Origin: Beijerinckiaceae bacterium
Lineage (GTDB): Bacteria > Pseudomonadota > Alphaproteobacteria > Rhizobiales > Beijerinckiaceae
DNA: 64,000 bases
NCBI GenBank assembly: GCA_024304885.1
Contig: JALJOM010000008.1
Coordinates: 62,001 to 126,000 of the forward strand
Reading direction: 5' to 3'
A program made the position numbers and the translations under genes. Every line of letters begins with the position of its first letter. Positions within the stretch are counted from its first letter, which is position 1. The notes beneath the pieces were generated by a model. That model was not told the DNA's origin. It saw only the letters and a program-made list of their open reading frames with translations, and made no database searches. Below, in pieces: positions 8,861 through 18,585 of this stretch.

Positions 8861-9051
8861 AGGCAGCGGCGCGAAATCCGAAAGGGTCAGGGGATCGGCC
8901 GGCGTGCGCGATCGAAAGTCGCGCCAGAGATCGGGCTTTGGCGGCGAAAGCGGCAACGAGGCCGAAATTCGGGTCGCGCGAAGACACGGGATTCGTCGCG
9001 CTTGTGCTGTGGCTTTTCGCCCTCGAGGGCAGTCTCGCGGAAGATGGTCGG

Positions 9052-11055
9052 TCAGGCGGCAGTGCCGATCGTCGGCTCGACGCGCTCGCGCTCGGGTGCG
9101 GCATCGACGAGGTCCATACCGAGAGCGCGCGGCGCGGCGACGGGCAGGGTCGGCGAAGCGTTCTCGCATGTGGGATCGGCCGCGCCTGCCCGTTCGACAC
9201 GATTCCTGCCGAGCTCCTTGGCCCTGTAGAGGGCCTCGTCGGCGGCCCGGATGACGGCTTCGGGTGTGTCGCCGGAGTCCGGGAAGGCGGCGACGCCGAT
9301 GGAGACGGTCATCTTCGGCAAGTTCCGGCCGAGGTAGCGGATCACCAGGGATTCGACCGAAGCCTTGAGCTCCTCGGCGCGGTATGCAGCCTCGTCCGAC
9401 GATGCTCCGGGCAAGACGACGATGAACTCCTCGCCGCCGAGGCGGCAGGCGATGTCCTCGCCTCGGAAGCTCGATTCCAGGCATTCACCGAACGCGCGGA
9501 GCAGCACGTCGCCGGCATCGTGCCCATGGTTGTCGTTGTATTTCTTGAAGTGATCTATGTCGATCGACAGGATGCCGACGCTGCTGCGTGTCCGCGCCGC
9601 TTTCGAGAATTCGCGGTGACAGGTCTCCAAGAGGTAGCGTCGATTGAACAGGCCCGTGAGCGTGTCGCGGATGGCTTGGTCCTGCAGCTGATCGCGCAGC
9701 TTGACGTTGGCGATCGCCATGCTGATTTGCTCGGCGCAGCTCAGTCCCAACCTCCGCTGCCTCGCGAAGGCCTCCTTGCGCGTAGCGCCGTCCCAGGCAG
9801 GGTCCGGATGGAAGGTCACATGGAGCATGCCGATGGTCTCGCCGTGCGCGAGGATAGGGATGCAGCAGTAATCGTCGCATCTCGTCGGATCGACGTGCGC
9901 GCAATCGAAATGGATTCCGTCGTCGTCACGAACGACGGTGTGGCCACGCCTCAGGCTCCAGCAATCGTCCGGGCGCATCGGCTGCGCGACTTCGGCGCCG
10001 TTCCAGGATTTGACGTTGTCGAGAACGTTCCTGGAATTCGCGTAGATGTAGAGCGACCCCGCGCAATCGGGGAGCATGAGGGTCAGGAACTTTCCGACGA
10101 TCTCGTAGAGCTCGGCCAAGGACTTGCAGGATTGCAGCCATTCGTTGAGCTCCGAGAGCAGCTCGCTTTCACGATGGGACTTCTGGCGCTCGATCAGCAT
10201 GTCCTGGAAGACGTGAACCGCTCTCGCCATCTCGCCGATCTCGTCGGTCCGCGCCTGGCCCGCGACAATGATGTCGAGGTTCCCCTGCGCCAGGCGCAGC
10301 ATCGAATCCTTCGTCTCGAGCAATGGAACGAGCAGCCCGCGCGTGACGAGGGTCAAGCCGGTGTACAAGGCGAGAGTGCTGAGAAGCGCCAAGACCGTCA
10401 GGGACGCCAAGAAGCCTTGCTCCTTCGGGCCGATCTTGCTTTGCGCCTCGGCGCTTTCTCGATCATAGGCGCCGGCGACGGTGCTCAGGATGTCGTCGAG
10501 CGTGGTTCTCGTCGCTCGATTCGCGTCGTTGTCGCCCATGGCGCGCGCGGCCGCCGGGCCTTGCTCCCCGGCGATCCGCACGAGCTCGGTCTGGAGCCGG
10601 ATGAAATCGCCGAGGCGAAGGATCAGCTCCTCGACATTGGAGGATTGCGAGGCGATGACCTCGGACGCCCGGATCTGCGCGAGCTTCTGGAGCTCGGCGA
10701 GCTTGGCCGAGACGTTTCGCGCGAAAGGCTCGGCCGCCTTCCAGTCCGCCGACATGTAGATGCCGCGGGACTCCGCGACCACGGCGTTGACGAGCCCGTC
10801 GATTCGTTGGAGCGAGATGCTTCCGCGGGCCAGACGGTCCAAGGCGGCGGCGTCGCGCGTAAAGCTGTCGATCGTGACCTTGGCGATCATGGCCCCGGCC
10901 GCAGGAAGCACGCCGAGCAAGACGATGATGGCATAGAGGCGCGTCTCAAGGCGAAGCTCGTTCCATCTCGACGTCGAGGACCGGACCACTCCCGCGCAAG
11001 CACGCCGCAGCAAACCGCCGAAACGGCGGGTCGTGGTCATCGAGCTTGCGATCAT
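9052..11055 (-). CDS. Membrane diguanylate cyclase (HAMP-GAF-GGDEF)
   Basis: Makes cyclic di-GMP. Order in the 667-residue protein: a transmembrane helix near residues 30-50 (AIIVLLGVLPAAGAM), a helical periplasmic sensor, a second helix near 205-230 (LTVLALLSTLALYTGLTLV), a HAMP segment (LAQGNLDIIVAGQARTDEIG), a GAF-like region, and a C-terminal cyclase domain. The active site is GGEEF, and an RGED inhibition site lies five residues before it, so product feedback is expected. ATG 11055 and ATG 11040 are both possible starts. No phosphodiesterase EAL domain is present. Confidence 0.92.
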   Translation of the reverse strand: MIASSMTTTRRFGGLLRRACAGVVRSSTSRWNELRLETRLYAIIVLLGVLPAAGAMIAKVTIDSFTRDAAALDRLARGSISLQRIDGLVNAVVAESRGIYMSADWKAAEPFARNVSAKLAELQKLAQIRASEVIASQSSNVEELILRLGDFIRLQTELVRIAGEQGPAAARAMGDNDANRATRTTLDDILSTVAGAYDRESAEAQSKIGPKEQGFLASLTVLALLSTLALYTGLTLVTRGLLVPLLETKDSMLRLAQGNLDIIVAGQARTDEIGEMARAVHVFQDMLIERQKSHRESELLSELNEWLQSCKSLAELYEIVGKFLTLMLPDCAGSLYIYANSRNVLDNVKSWNGAEVAQPMRPDDCWSLRRGHTVVRDDDGIHFDCAHVDPTRCDDYCCIPILAHGETIGMLHVTFHPDPAWDGATRKEAFARQRRLGLSCAEQISMAIANVKLRDQLQDQAIRDTLTGLFNRRYLLETCHREFSKAARTRSSVGILSIDIDHFKKYNDNHGHDAGDVLLRAFGECLESSFRGEDIACRLGGEEFIVVLPGASSDEAAYRAEELKASVESLVIRYLGRNLPKMTVSIGVAAFPDSGDTPEAVIRAADEALYRAKELGRNRVERAGAADPTCENASPTLPVAAPRALGMDLVDAAPERERVEPTIGTAA

Positions 11056-11513
11056 GGTCGTGAGGTCCCCGCCCTCGTGCCGAGCTGCGGCGTGACGACG
11101 TATGATGTTATAAGATAGTTCATAATGCATTATAATCAATCTCTTGATTGGTCCGCGGCTTCGGGCCCGGCGGAAGCCACACGGAACGGCAGACGCCTGC
11201 ATCGGAAGCGGCTCGCGAGGAGACACCGCGCGGCGCGATCCGACGAGACGGGCCCCGATGCACCTCGGAGGCGCCTTCGAGGCCGGAAGGCTCGCGGACG
11301 AGCCTCGCGTCACGAGGGAAGAGACGATAGGATGACGATAGGATGGAGCGAAGGGTCACGGCGGCGTGGCGTCGCTCGCGAGCAGGGTCCGCCGACGAGC
11401 GGTCCGGCATGCCCCGAGCGCGGGCAGCCGGCTTCCTCGCCGCGCGCGGACCATCTACGGACAGGGACGGCGTGAGGGCGGCACGAGAGAGCGGCGAAGG
11501 ACCCACGGATCGG
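11056..11513. other. 458-base intergenic region
   Basis: Divergent region between the cyclase and rluD-like genes. The cyclase-proximal end is AT-rich (around 11100-11140) and probably holds its promoter. Open frames here lack ribosome sites and family similarity. Nothing else is seen. Confidence 0.5.
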
Positions 11514-12512
11514 ATGCGATCGCTCCACAGCGTCACGCCGGATCGCGCCGGGGAAAGGCTCGACCGCTTCCTCGTCGCGCAGTCCGAGGGTCAGGCTCTG
11601 TCCCGGACCCGCCTGAAAGCCCTGATCGAGTCCGGCTACGTCCGGATCGACGGCGCGCGCGCGACCGAGCCGAGCCTTTGCGTTCGGGCCGGCCAGGTCG
11701 TGAGCCTCGAGGTGCCGCCGGTCGCCGACCCGCTGCCACGGGGCGAGGCCATCGCCCTCGATATCGTCTACGAGGACGCGCATCTCCTCGTGATCGACAA
11801 GCCGGCGGGCCTCGTCGTCCACCCCGCAGCAGGCCACGACAGCGGCACGCTCGTCAACGCCCTGATCGCGCATTGCGGCGAAAGCCTCTCGGGCATCGGC
11901 GGCGTGCGCCGGCCGGGAATCGTGCACAGGCTCGACAAGGATACTTCCGGCCTCCTCGTCGTCGCCAAGTCCGACGCGGCGCATCAGGGCCTCGCCCGCC
12001 TCTTCGCCGATCACGGCAGAACCCTCCAGCTCGATCGGGAGTATCTCGCCTTTTGCTGGTGCGTGCCTGACCGCGCCTCCGGCAGCGTCGTCGCGTCCCT
12101 CGGCCGGCACAGCCGGGACAGGGAAAGGTTCGCGGTCGTCGCCGCCTCGAAAGGCCGTCATGCGGTGACGCATTGGCGGATCGTCGAGGCCTATGGCGCG
12201 GAGGCGAGCCTCCTCGCTTGCCGGCTCGAGACCGGGCGTACGCATCAAATCCGGGTGCACATGGCCCATATCGGTCACGCGCTCCTCGGCGATCGCGTTT
12301 ATGGTAGCGGGTTCAAGAGCAAGGCAGCCCGGCTCTCGGCTCCGGCGCAGCAGGCTCTCGCTGGCCTGTCGCGCCAAGCCTTGCACGCGGCCGTTCTCGG
12401 GTTTGCCCATCCCGTGACCGGCGAGCCGCTGCGCTTCGAGAGCGCGCTGCCGCCCGATCTCGAGGCGCTACGAGATGCACTGGCGGGGCCGACGGTCGGG
12501 GCCTCGCGCTGA
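11514..12512 (+). CDS. rluD: RluA-family 23S rRNA pseudouridine synthase (RluC/RluD-like)
   Basis: Modifies uridines in large-subunit rRNA. Of 332 residues, 15-70 form an S4 RNA-binding domain (ERLDRFLVAQ, LIESGYVRIDGA). The synthase domain follows with the catalytic motif PGIVHRLDKDTSGLLVVAK, whose Asp is the nucleophile, and the RTHQIRVHMAHIGHALLGD block. ATG 11514 starts just before the S4 domain. It precedes the heat-shock sigma factor, an arrangement common in alphaproteobacteria. RluD and RluC are not separable from these motifs alone. Confidence 0.88.
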   Translation: MRSLHSVTPDRAGERLDRFLVAQSEGQALSRTRLKALIESGYVRIDGARATEPSLCVRAGQVVSLEVPPVADPLPRGEAIALDIVYEDAHLLVIDKPAGLVVHPAAGHDSGTLVNALIAHCGESLSGIGGVRRPGIVHRLDKDTSGLLVVAKSDAAHQGLARLFADHGRTLQLDREYLAFCWCVPDRASGSVVASLGRHSRDRERFAVVAASKGRHAVTHWRIVEAYGAEASLLACRLETGRTHQIRVHMAHIGHALLGDRVYGSGFKSKAARLSAPAQQALAGLSRQALHAAVLGFAHPVTGEPLRFESALPPDLEALRDALAGPTVGASR

Positions 12513-13297
12513 CCCTGCGGGAGGCAAGCTCGGGGCAGGGGAGACGTGGTTATCTTGCGGGAGAAACCTATAAAGCGCGCCCGCTCGTCGGTGCGCCGAC
12601 TTCTGTCAGCGGCGATGTTTCGGACCGGCGTCGTCATGGCGACCCGTCGGATGGATTCAGCTTCCGTTCACCGGATCTCGCTTTAATTGATCCACAGCAA
12701 ATCGCCGGACGAGCGAGACGCCATACTTGCCCGCGTCGAATATTCGAGCAACTTTTCGAGGGGACGATCTTTGGTCCGAGACGAAACGATTCGGTGCCGG
12801 ATGGAGCGTGTCGCCCCCGAGGACGTTCAGCATGCCCGGCGCAGCCCGCTCGAGCCGAGCGGCGCTCGCGCTGGTTCCGCCGATGCGATGCCGGAACCTG
12901 CAGCGCTGGCTCGCGTTGTGGCGGTTCCACGGCTCCAGCCGGGTTCGCTGCGCGGAACATGCCTCGGCCCGAGCCGGAGAAGGTGCTGGCGAATGGGCGA
13001 GAGGGTCTCGTGGCGGGCGTTATTGCTCGGGTCTCGCCCGAATTCTTTCGGTCGATCGTGTAACAATTGCGCCCGACGTTTCGTAATGAGGGCAGGAGCT
13101 TTCGGCGCGGCAGGTGTCGTTTCGCACATGGCCTGCGCTTCATCCTGAGGAATATTGCGAATTTGTAACCTGGAACCGTGCTCGATTTGCTTTCGGCCAT
13201 GGTCGAGGCGGGTTATATTCAGGCGATGCTCGGCCGGCTCGAACGAGAGGCCGTGCGGGAGCCCGCCGCTCCCGGGGGCTCGCGAGGAGGATGTTCG
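12513..13297. other. 785-base region upstream of rpoH
   Basis: No supported gene. AT-richer patches near 13140-13220 (for example GGGTTATATTC) are where an rpoH promoter would be expected, but I could not assign a -35/-10 pair with normal spacing. A long 5' leader for rpoH is possible. Open frames on either strand here have arginine-rich composition typical of shadows. Confidence 0.4.
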
Positions 13298-14203
13298 ATG
13301 AGTGCTGCACTGCCGGTGCTTTCGGGCGAGTCGGGTCTCGCTCATTATCTCAACGAGATCAGGCGGTTTCCCATGCTGGAGCCGCAACAGGAATACATGC
13401 TCGCCAAGCGCTGGCGCGAGCACGCCGATCCCGAGGCCGCGCACAAGCTCGTCACCTCGCATCTCCGGCTCGTCGCCAAGATCGCCATGGGCTATCGCGG
13501 CTACGGCCTGCCGATCAGCGAGGTCGTGTCGGAAGGCAATGTCGGCCTCATGCAGGCGGTGAAGCGATTCGAGCCCGACAAGGGCTTTCGCCTCGCGACC
13601 TATGCCATGTGGTGGATCAAGGCCTCGATCCAGGAATATATCCTGCGGTCCTGGTCGCTCGTGAAGATGGGCACGACCGCGAGCCAGAAGAAGCTCTTCT
13701 TCAACCTGCGCAAGATGAAGAGCCAGATCTCGGCCCTCGACGAGGGCGACATGCGCCCCGACCAGGTCGCGAAGATCGCGCACAAGCTCGGCGTCACCGA
13801 GCAAGACGTCGTGGACATGAACCGCCGCATGTCCGGCGACGCCTCGCTCAACGCGCCCTTGCGCGAGGAAGGTGAAGGCGAATGGCAGGATTGGCTCGTC
13901 GACGATGCGACGAGCCAGGAAGCGAGCCTGGTCGAGCGCGAGGAGACCGACAATCGGCTCGGCGCTCTGCGCGTCGCGCTCGGGGTCCTGAACGAGCGCG
14001 AGCGGCGCATCTTCGAGGCCCGCCGCCTGACCGACGATCCGATCACGCTCGAGGCACTCTCCGACGAGTTCGACATTTCCCGCGAGCGCGTGCGCCAGAT
14101 CGAGGTCCGCGCCTTCGAGAAGGTCCAGTCGGCGGTGAAGGCGGGCGTCGCCAAGCTCGAGGCGATCCCGGCGCAGCCTCGTATCGAGAGCCCGGCGGCC
14201 TGA
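13298..14203 (+). CDS. rpoH: RNA polymerase sigma-32 (heat-shock) factor
   Basis: Directs transcription of heat-shock genes. The 301-residue protein has sigma-70 region 2 (EYMLAKRWREHADPEAAHKL, SEGNVGLMQAVKRFEPDKG, MWWIKASIQEYIL), the RpoH-specific box QKKLFFNLRKMK, and region 4 helix-turn-helix (LEALSDEFDISRERVRQIE). A strong GAGGAGG lies seven bases before the ATG at 13298, so upstream in-frame ATGs are rejected. Many alphaproteobacteria carry more than one rpoH; whether this is the main copy is unknown. Confidence 0.96.
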   Translation: MSAALPVLSGESGLAHYLNEIRRFPMLEPQQEYMLAKRWREHADPEAAHKLVTSHLRLVAKIAMGYRGYGLPISEVVSEGNVGLMQAVKRFEPDKGFRLATYAMWWIKASIQEYILRSWSLVKMGTTASQKKLFFNLRKMKSQISALDEGDMRPDQVAKIAHKLGVTEQDVVDMNRRMSGDASLNAPLREEGEGEWQDWLVDDATSQEASLVEREETDNRLGALRVALGVLNERERRIFEARRLTDDPITLEALSDEFDISRERVRQIEVRAFEKVQSAVKAGVAKLEAIPAQPRIESPAA

Positions 14204-14740
14204 CCACGACCAGCGAGCGCTTTCGGTGCGACCGAGAGCGCTCGTCCAGCAAGGCCGAGACCCGGAGCGCGCGTCGCGTGACGATAGGGACTCCGAGCTT
14301 AAGGCTCGGCGTCGCGCTTGCGGGACAGGGAAAGTGCGCCGGTCTCGAGCCTTCCGGGGCCGGGCCGGAGCATTTTCCGACGAGGAGGACCGCCGCGCGG
14401 GTTCGCACATCGCCGGCGATATCTCGCAACAGCGACATCGCGATTCGAAAATGCGACGAAGGGCCTGTTCCAAAGGCCCCGACCTCACCCCGAGGAGGGC
14501 GCGAAGCGAGTGTCTCTAAGGGCGAGGTCTCAGCTCGTCGCAGCTTCCGATTCGAAGTCTCGGAGACAGGAACCGTTCGGCTTGGGCCGCGTCGGCCGGG
14601 CTCGACCCGGCCATCCAGACGTAATCGATCCCCCCGATTCTCGAATTCTCGGGCTGATTTGGCCAAAGGCCCGGGAACCTGGCGAGCCCTCAGTGAATTA
14701 AATTTATGGATATACTCGTTAGAAGTGCGCGAGGACGGCG
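14204..14740. other. 537-base region with degenerate family B repeat
   Basis: Positions about 14367-14456 (GAGCATTTTCCGACGAGGAG ... CGACATCGCGATTCGAAAATGCGAC) are a worn copy of the family B palindromic repeat, and short GAGCGCT palindromic pieces lie near 14215. An AT-rich stretch at 14697-14725 just before the GST gene probably contains its promoter. No gene is supported. Confidence 0.5.
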
Positions 14741-15439
14741 ATGATCGATCTCTATTATTGGACCACCCCGAATGGTCACAAGATCACGATCTTCCTCGAG
14801 GAGGCCGAGGTCCCCTACGCCCTTCATCTCGTGAATATCGGCCGGGGCGAGCAGTTCTCGCCCGAGTTCCTCGCAATCTCGCCGAACAACCGGATCCCGG
14901 CCATCGTGGATCGGGCCCCGAGCGACGGCGGCGCCCCGATCTCGGTCTTCGAGTCCGGCGCGATCCTACTCTATCTCGCCGAGAAGACGGGAAAGTTCCT
15001 GTCACCCGACCTCCGGCGGCGGGTCGCGACGCTCGAATGGCTGTTCTGGCAGGTGGGCGGCCTCGGTCCCATGGCGGGACAGAATTATCATTTCCGGCGC
15101 GACGCGCCCGAGAGGCTCGACTATGCAGTCGAGCGCTATAGCAAGGAAACGGGCCGGCTCTACGCCGTGCTGAACAAGCGCCTCGCGGACCGGCCCTTCG
15201 TCGCAGGCGACTACTCGATCGCGGACATGGCGATCTATCCGTGGATCGTGCCTTGGGAGGGGCACGGCCAGAGGCTCGCGGATTTTCCCGCGCTCGAGGC
15301 CTGGTTCGAGCGGATCGCCGCGCGCCCGGCGGTGCAGCGCGCCTATGACCTGGCCGCAAAAATTCATGGCGCCACGCCGCGCGACGAGGCGCAGGCCCGA
15401 AAGGTTCTCGATGGCGAGACGGCCGAGACGCTGCGTTGA
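14741..15439 (+). CDS. yfcG: YfcG-like glutathione transferase / disulfide reductase
   Basis: Nu-class glutathione transferase homologue of 232 residues with likely disulfide-bond oxidoreductase activity in the cytoplasm. The thioredoxin-fold N-terminus has the family signature [18 protein letters not shown], the cis-Pro region NNRIPAIVD, and [17 protein letters not shown]. The all-helical C-terminal domain includes [32 protein letters not shown] and [31 protein letters not shown] precedes the ATG. It appears to be transcribed alone. Confidence 0.87.
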   Translation: MIDLYYWTTPNGHKITIFLEEAEVPYALHLVNIGRGEQFSPEFLAISPNNRIPAIVDRAPSDGGAPISVFESGAILLYLAEKTGKFLSPDLRRRVATLEWLFWQVGGLGPMAGQNYHFRRDAPERLDYAVERYSKETGRLYAVLNKRLADRPFVAGDYSIADMAIYPWIVPWEGHGQRLADFPALEAWFERIAARPAVQRAYDLAAKIHGATPRDEAQARKVLDGETAETLR

Positions 15440-15440
15440 G

Positions 15441-15550
15441 AGGGAGGATTTTCCAGCGAAGCGGGGACCGGTTCGCGTCGCGAAAATCCGATAAGGCGAG
15501 AGATGAAACAAGAATAGCGGGCTTGCTCGAGCAACCTTGCTGCTCGAGCG
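15441..15550 (+). repeat. Family B palindromic repeat (partial)
   Basis: GATTTTCCAGCGAAGCGGGG ... GGTTCGCGTCGCGAAAATCC matches the family B core with its internal inverted repeat, followed by a GCTTGCTCGAGCAAC hairpin. Confidence 0.65.
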
Positions 15551-15657
15551 TCACGCCGCGCTTTATTTCCCTTTTTCGCCGGACTATATCACCCGGCGCG
15601 CTCGTGCCGGGAGCGCGGTCGCGGGACGGCAGCGGAGGACGGGTAGGCGGGGGACTT

Positions 15658-16404
15658 ATGGCGGGACACAGCCAGTTCAAGAACATCATGCACAAGAAGG
15701 GCAAGCAGGACGCGATCCGCGCCAAGCTCTTCTCCAAGCTCGCCCGCGAGATCACGGTCGCGGCCAAGCTCGGCCTGCCAGACCCTGCCATGAATGCGCG
15801 CCTGCGCGCGGCCGTCCTCGCGGCGCGGGCGGAGAACATGCCGAAGGACAATATCGAGCGGGCGATCAAGAAAGCCGCCGGCGCCGACACCGAGACCTAT
15901 GACGAGGTGCGCTACGAAGGCTACGCGCCGGGTGGCGTCGCCGTCATCGTCGAGGCCTTGACCGACAATCGCAACCGCACCGCGGGCGAGGTCCGCTCCT
16001 ACTTCACCAAGGCCGGCGGGTCGCTCGCCGAGACGGGCGCGGTCTCCTTCATGTTCGATCATGTCGGGCTCATCGAATATGCCGCCGCCGCGGCGACCGA
16101 GGACGCCATGCTCGAGGCCGCGATCGAGGCCGGTGCCGAGGACGTCGTGTCGACCCCCGACGGCCACGAGATCCTCACCTCGATCGAGGGGCTTCGCGAC
16201 GTCGCCCAGGGGCTCGAGGCGCGGTTCGGCGAGCCGCGCAAGGTCGGCCTCGTCTGGCGGCCGCAGAACACGGTCGGCGTCGACGACGAGGCCGGCGAGA
16301 AGATCCTGCGTCTCGTCGGCCTGCTCGAGGACAACGAGGACGTGCAGAACGTCTATGCCAATTTCGAGATTTCCGACGCCCTCGTCGCCAAGATGGGCGG
16401 GTGA
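15658..16404 (+). CDS. yebC: YebC/PmpR family protein
   Basis: Conserved 248-residue protein. Family members act as DNA-binding regulators or, in more recent work, as ribosome-associated factors easing translation of difficult motifs. The full signature is visible: [19 protein letters not shown] at the N-terminus, [50 protein letters not shown] and [16 protein letters not shown]. The ATG at 15658 starts the invariant N-terminus. The usual ruvCAB neighbours are absent; an exopolysaccharide flippase follows instead. Confidence 0.95.
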   Translation: MAGHSQFKNIMHKKGKQDAIRAKLFSKLAREITVAAKLGLPDPAMNARLRAAVLAARAENMPKDNIERAIKKAAGADTETYDEVRYEGYAPGGVAVIVEALTDNRNRTAGEVRSYFTKAGGSLAETGAVSFMFDHVGLIEYAAAAATEDAMLEAAIEAGAEDVVSTPDGHEILTSIEGLRDVAQGLEARFGEPRKVGLVWRPQNTVGVDDEAGEKILRLVGLLEDNEDVQNVYANFEISDALVAKMGG

Positions 16405-16900
16405 GGTCTTGCCGGCCCGGCCGAGCCGGGAAGCCCCACGGCCGCAAGCTCGGACCTGCGCCGGCGTGCTCGACCGAGAGCGCGATTTGTACCTTGACCC
16501 GGGCACTATATTACGGCTTGGTCTTGCGCGTGCCTTCGAGCCGATGCGGTGAGAGGCCTCGCTTCCGCGCCCGCGCAGACGACGGAAGCGACTTGCCGGT
16601 CCGTCTCACGCACTCGCATCGTGACGTATCTGTCACCCACAGCATTTATCGAACCCGGAATGTATCGACAGGCTCGTCGTGCGCCGGAACGGGGAAGCAA
16701 CGCGACGAATTCGCTTTTCCGCTTCGTTCCGCCGGCACAAGCCCGCCTTGCCGTCGCGCCTTCCTACTCGTCTACTCGCGCGCGTGATGCCGTGCGGACG
16801 AGCGATCGGGTGCCCCGCGCGATCGTAACGGTCGCTCCCTCCCCGGTCGAAGACTTGTCGACCTGTTCCATCCCTGCCAGGCCCCGCGAGGACTCGGTTC
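16405..16900. other. 496-base intergenic region
   Basis: No gene, repeat copy or clear terminator recognised. A TTGACC and a TATATT near 16493-16511 are too close together to be a sigma-70 promoter pair. Confidence 0.4.
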
Positions 16901-18154
16901 GTGATCAAGCGTCATCTCGTCCTGCCCCTCGTCGATCAGGCCGTCGTCAGCGGATCCTCGTTCGTCTCGACGGTGCTGATTGCCAGGCATCTGTCGAAGA
17001 CCGAGTTCGGGGTCTATTCGATTGCCTGGATGATCGCCATATTCTTTGCGGGGCTTCAGTCCGCGTTGATCTTGTATCCGCTGATCAGCCTCGGGCCACA
17101 AAAGCCCAGCAATGAGAGGGGCAAGTTTTTCTCGGATTTGTTGTCGCAGCAATTCGTGTTCACGTCCTCCTGCGCGGTCGCGATCGCAGCCTGCGCCGTG
17201 CCTTTGGGACTATATATTTTTTCCGAGCCGGTACCGGTCTCCTTCGCATTGGCGCTCGGCGCTGTCTGCGCCAGCAGCCAGATACAGGAGTTCCAACGGC
17301 GGCTCCTTTTCACCGAGGGCAAGCCGGTCGCCGCGCTCGTCAGCGACGTGCTGCGCTATGGCGGTCAGGTCGCCGTGCTCGCGCTGGGCTTTCTCTTCGG
17401 GCTGGAGAGCAGCGCCGACATTCTTTGGGTCACGGCCGCGACCGCGGCCGCCGCGGTCGTCGCATTCCCTCCACGTTTCGAGGGCGCCCGATTGGCGCCG
17501 AGATACGTGCTTCGGCAGTTTCGGCGCAATTGGCATTTCACGAGCTGGCTGGTCGGATCGTCGCTCTTGACCGGAGTCTCCAACCTGGCCTTCTACATGC
17601 TGCCGGGACTCGTGCTGGGCCCCGCCTCCGTCGGCGCCTTGCGCGCCGCCGGGGTTCTCGAGAACGTACCCTATGTCTTCCGGCAAGCGCTTCAGAACGT
17701 GATTCCGCAGCAAGCCGCCCGGCATTTCGCGGACGAAGGCGCGAAGCGCCTCGTGCCCTACCTCGTCCAAATGGGATTCGTGGTCACGACCCTCACGGGC
17801 ATCTACTGCATCGCCCTTGCAGCTGCACCCGAGCTCTGGCTTCATCTCCTCTACGGCTCGAAATACGAGGGGTACGGCTATGTCCTTGTCTGGGGCGCGC
17901 TCTGGGCTTACGTGGCTTCGTTCGAGTTCCCGCTGGGGATCGGATTGCTGACCACCGCGCGCACACGCCCGAGCTTCGTCTCCTATGTGATCGGTTTCAC
18001 GCTCACCATCGTCAGCATCTATCCTCTCGCGACCATGTTCGGCCTCGTGGGGTTGCTGATCGGCAGCACCGTGATCACGGTCGTGCAGCAGTTCGTCATG
18101 CTGTCCGGATTGCGCAAAGCCCTGCGTGAAGCGAGAGCGGCTCCGACGGCCTGA
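16901..18154 (+). CDS. Polysaccharide flippase (Wzx/MVF superfamily)
   Basis: Inner-membrane lipid-linked oligosaccharide exporter candidate of 417 residues with about twelve hydrophobic helices. The N-terminus VDQAVVSGSSFVSTVLIARH and LSKTEFGVYSIAWMI is typical of O-antigen and exopolysaccharide flippases, with late segments such as LVGLLIGSTVITVVQQFVML. GTG is the start, with GAGGA about ten bases upstream. No glycan gene adjoins it, but an ExoP-type kinase, an interrupted glycosyltransferase and a GH16 enzyme lie elsewhere in the window. The substrate is unknown. Confidence 0.82.
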   Translation: MIKRHLVLPLVDQAVVSGSSFVSTVLIARHLSKTEFGVYSIAWMIAIFFAGLQSALILYPLISLGPQKPSNERGKFFSDLLSQQFVFTSSCAVAIAACAVPLGLYIFSEPVPVSFALALGAVCASSQIQEFQRRLLFTEGKPVAALVSDVLRYGGQVAVLALGFLFGLESSADILWVTAATAAAAVVAFPPRFEGARLAPRYVLRQFRRNWHFTSWLVGSSLLTGVSNLAFYMLPGLVLGPASVGALRAAGVLENVPYVFRQALQNVIPQQAARHFADEGAKRLVPYLVQMGFVVTTLTGIYCIALAAAPELWLHLLYGSKYEGYGYVLVWGALWAYVASFEFPLGIGLLTTARTRPSFVSYVIGFTLTIVSIYPLATMFGLVGLLIGSTVITVVQQFVMLSGLRKALREARAAPTA

Positions 18155-18585
18155 CGAAACCTCGGACTCTTGCGAGCGGGGGGTGTCGTCGCATCGGCGC
18201 CGAGGTTTGCTCGCGGTCCCTGGAGCGGGCAGGCGAATTTGACTCGAAGCCGGTCCCTCCTCCATCTTCCCGCCCGGAAAGCAAGGAGCAACGCCTCGCT
18301 CGCAAGCTCGCGAACGAGGTCTCGCCCCGGCCGGGCCACCCCTTCGGCACCTCATGGCATCGAATGGTCGTGATCGGCGAGGTCTCCGGTCGCGACGAGG
18401 TGACGCCTGCAAGCCGTGATGAATTCCGTATTATCTGGCCCGGGCATTCCGGAGCGAGCCGAATGGCGGTTCGCGGCCCGAGGATGCGAAATTATTGAAG
18501 AATGCAGCACGCGGGCGGAAGCCGGGAGGGTCTCGACTTCGGTCGAGGCGGCCAGCCGCGCGCGTGAATACGGGGACCTTCGCCC
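18155..18585. other. 431-base intergenic region before topA
   Basis: No gene or repeat copy identified. An AT-rich segment around 18420-18500 may hold the topA promoter, but no confident elements were found. The dprA gene usual before alphaproteobacterial topA is absent. Confidence 0.4.

Noticed and set aside
12634-13200. Minus-strand frame upstream of rpoH
   Set aside because: Arginine-rich, no ribosome site, no recognisable domain.
16488-16511. TTGACC and TATATT as a promoter after yebC
   Set aside because: The hexamers are only seven bases apart, far short of a sigma-70 spacer.
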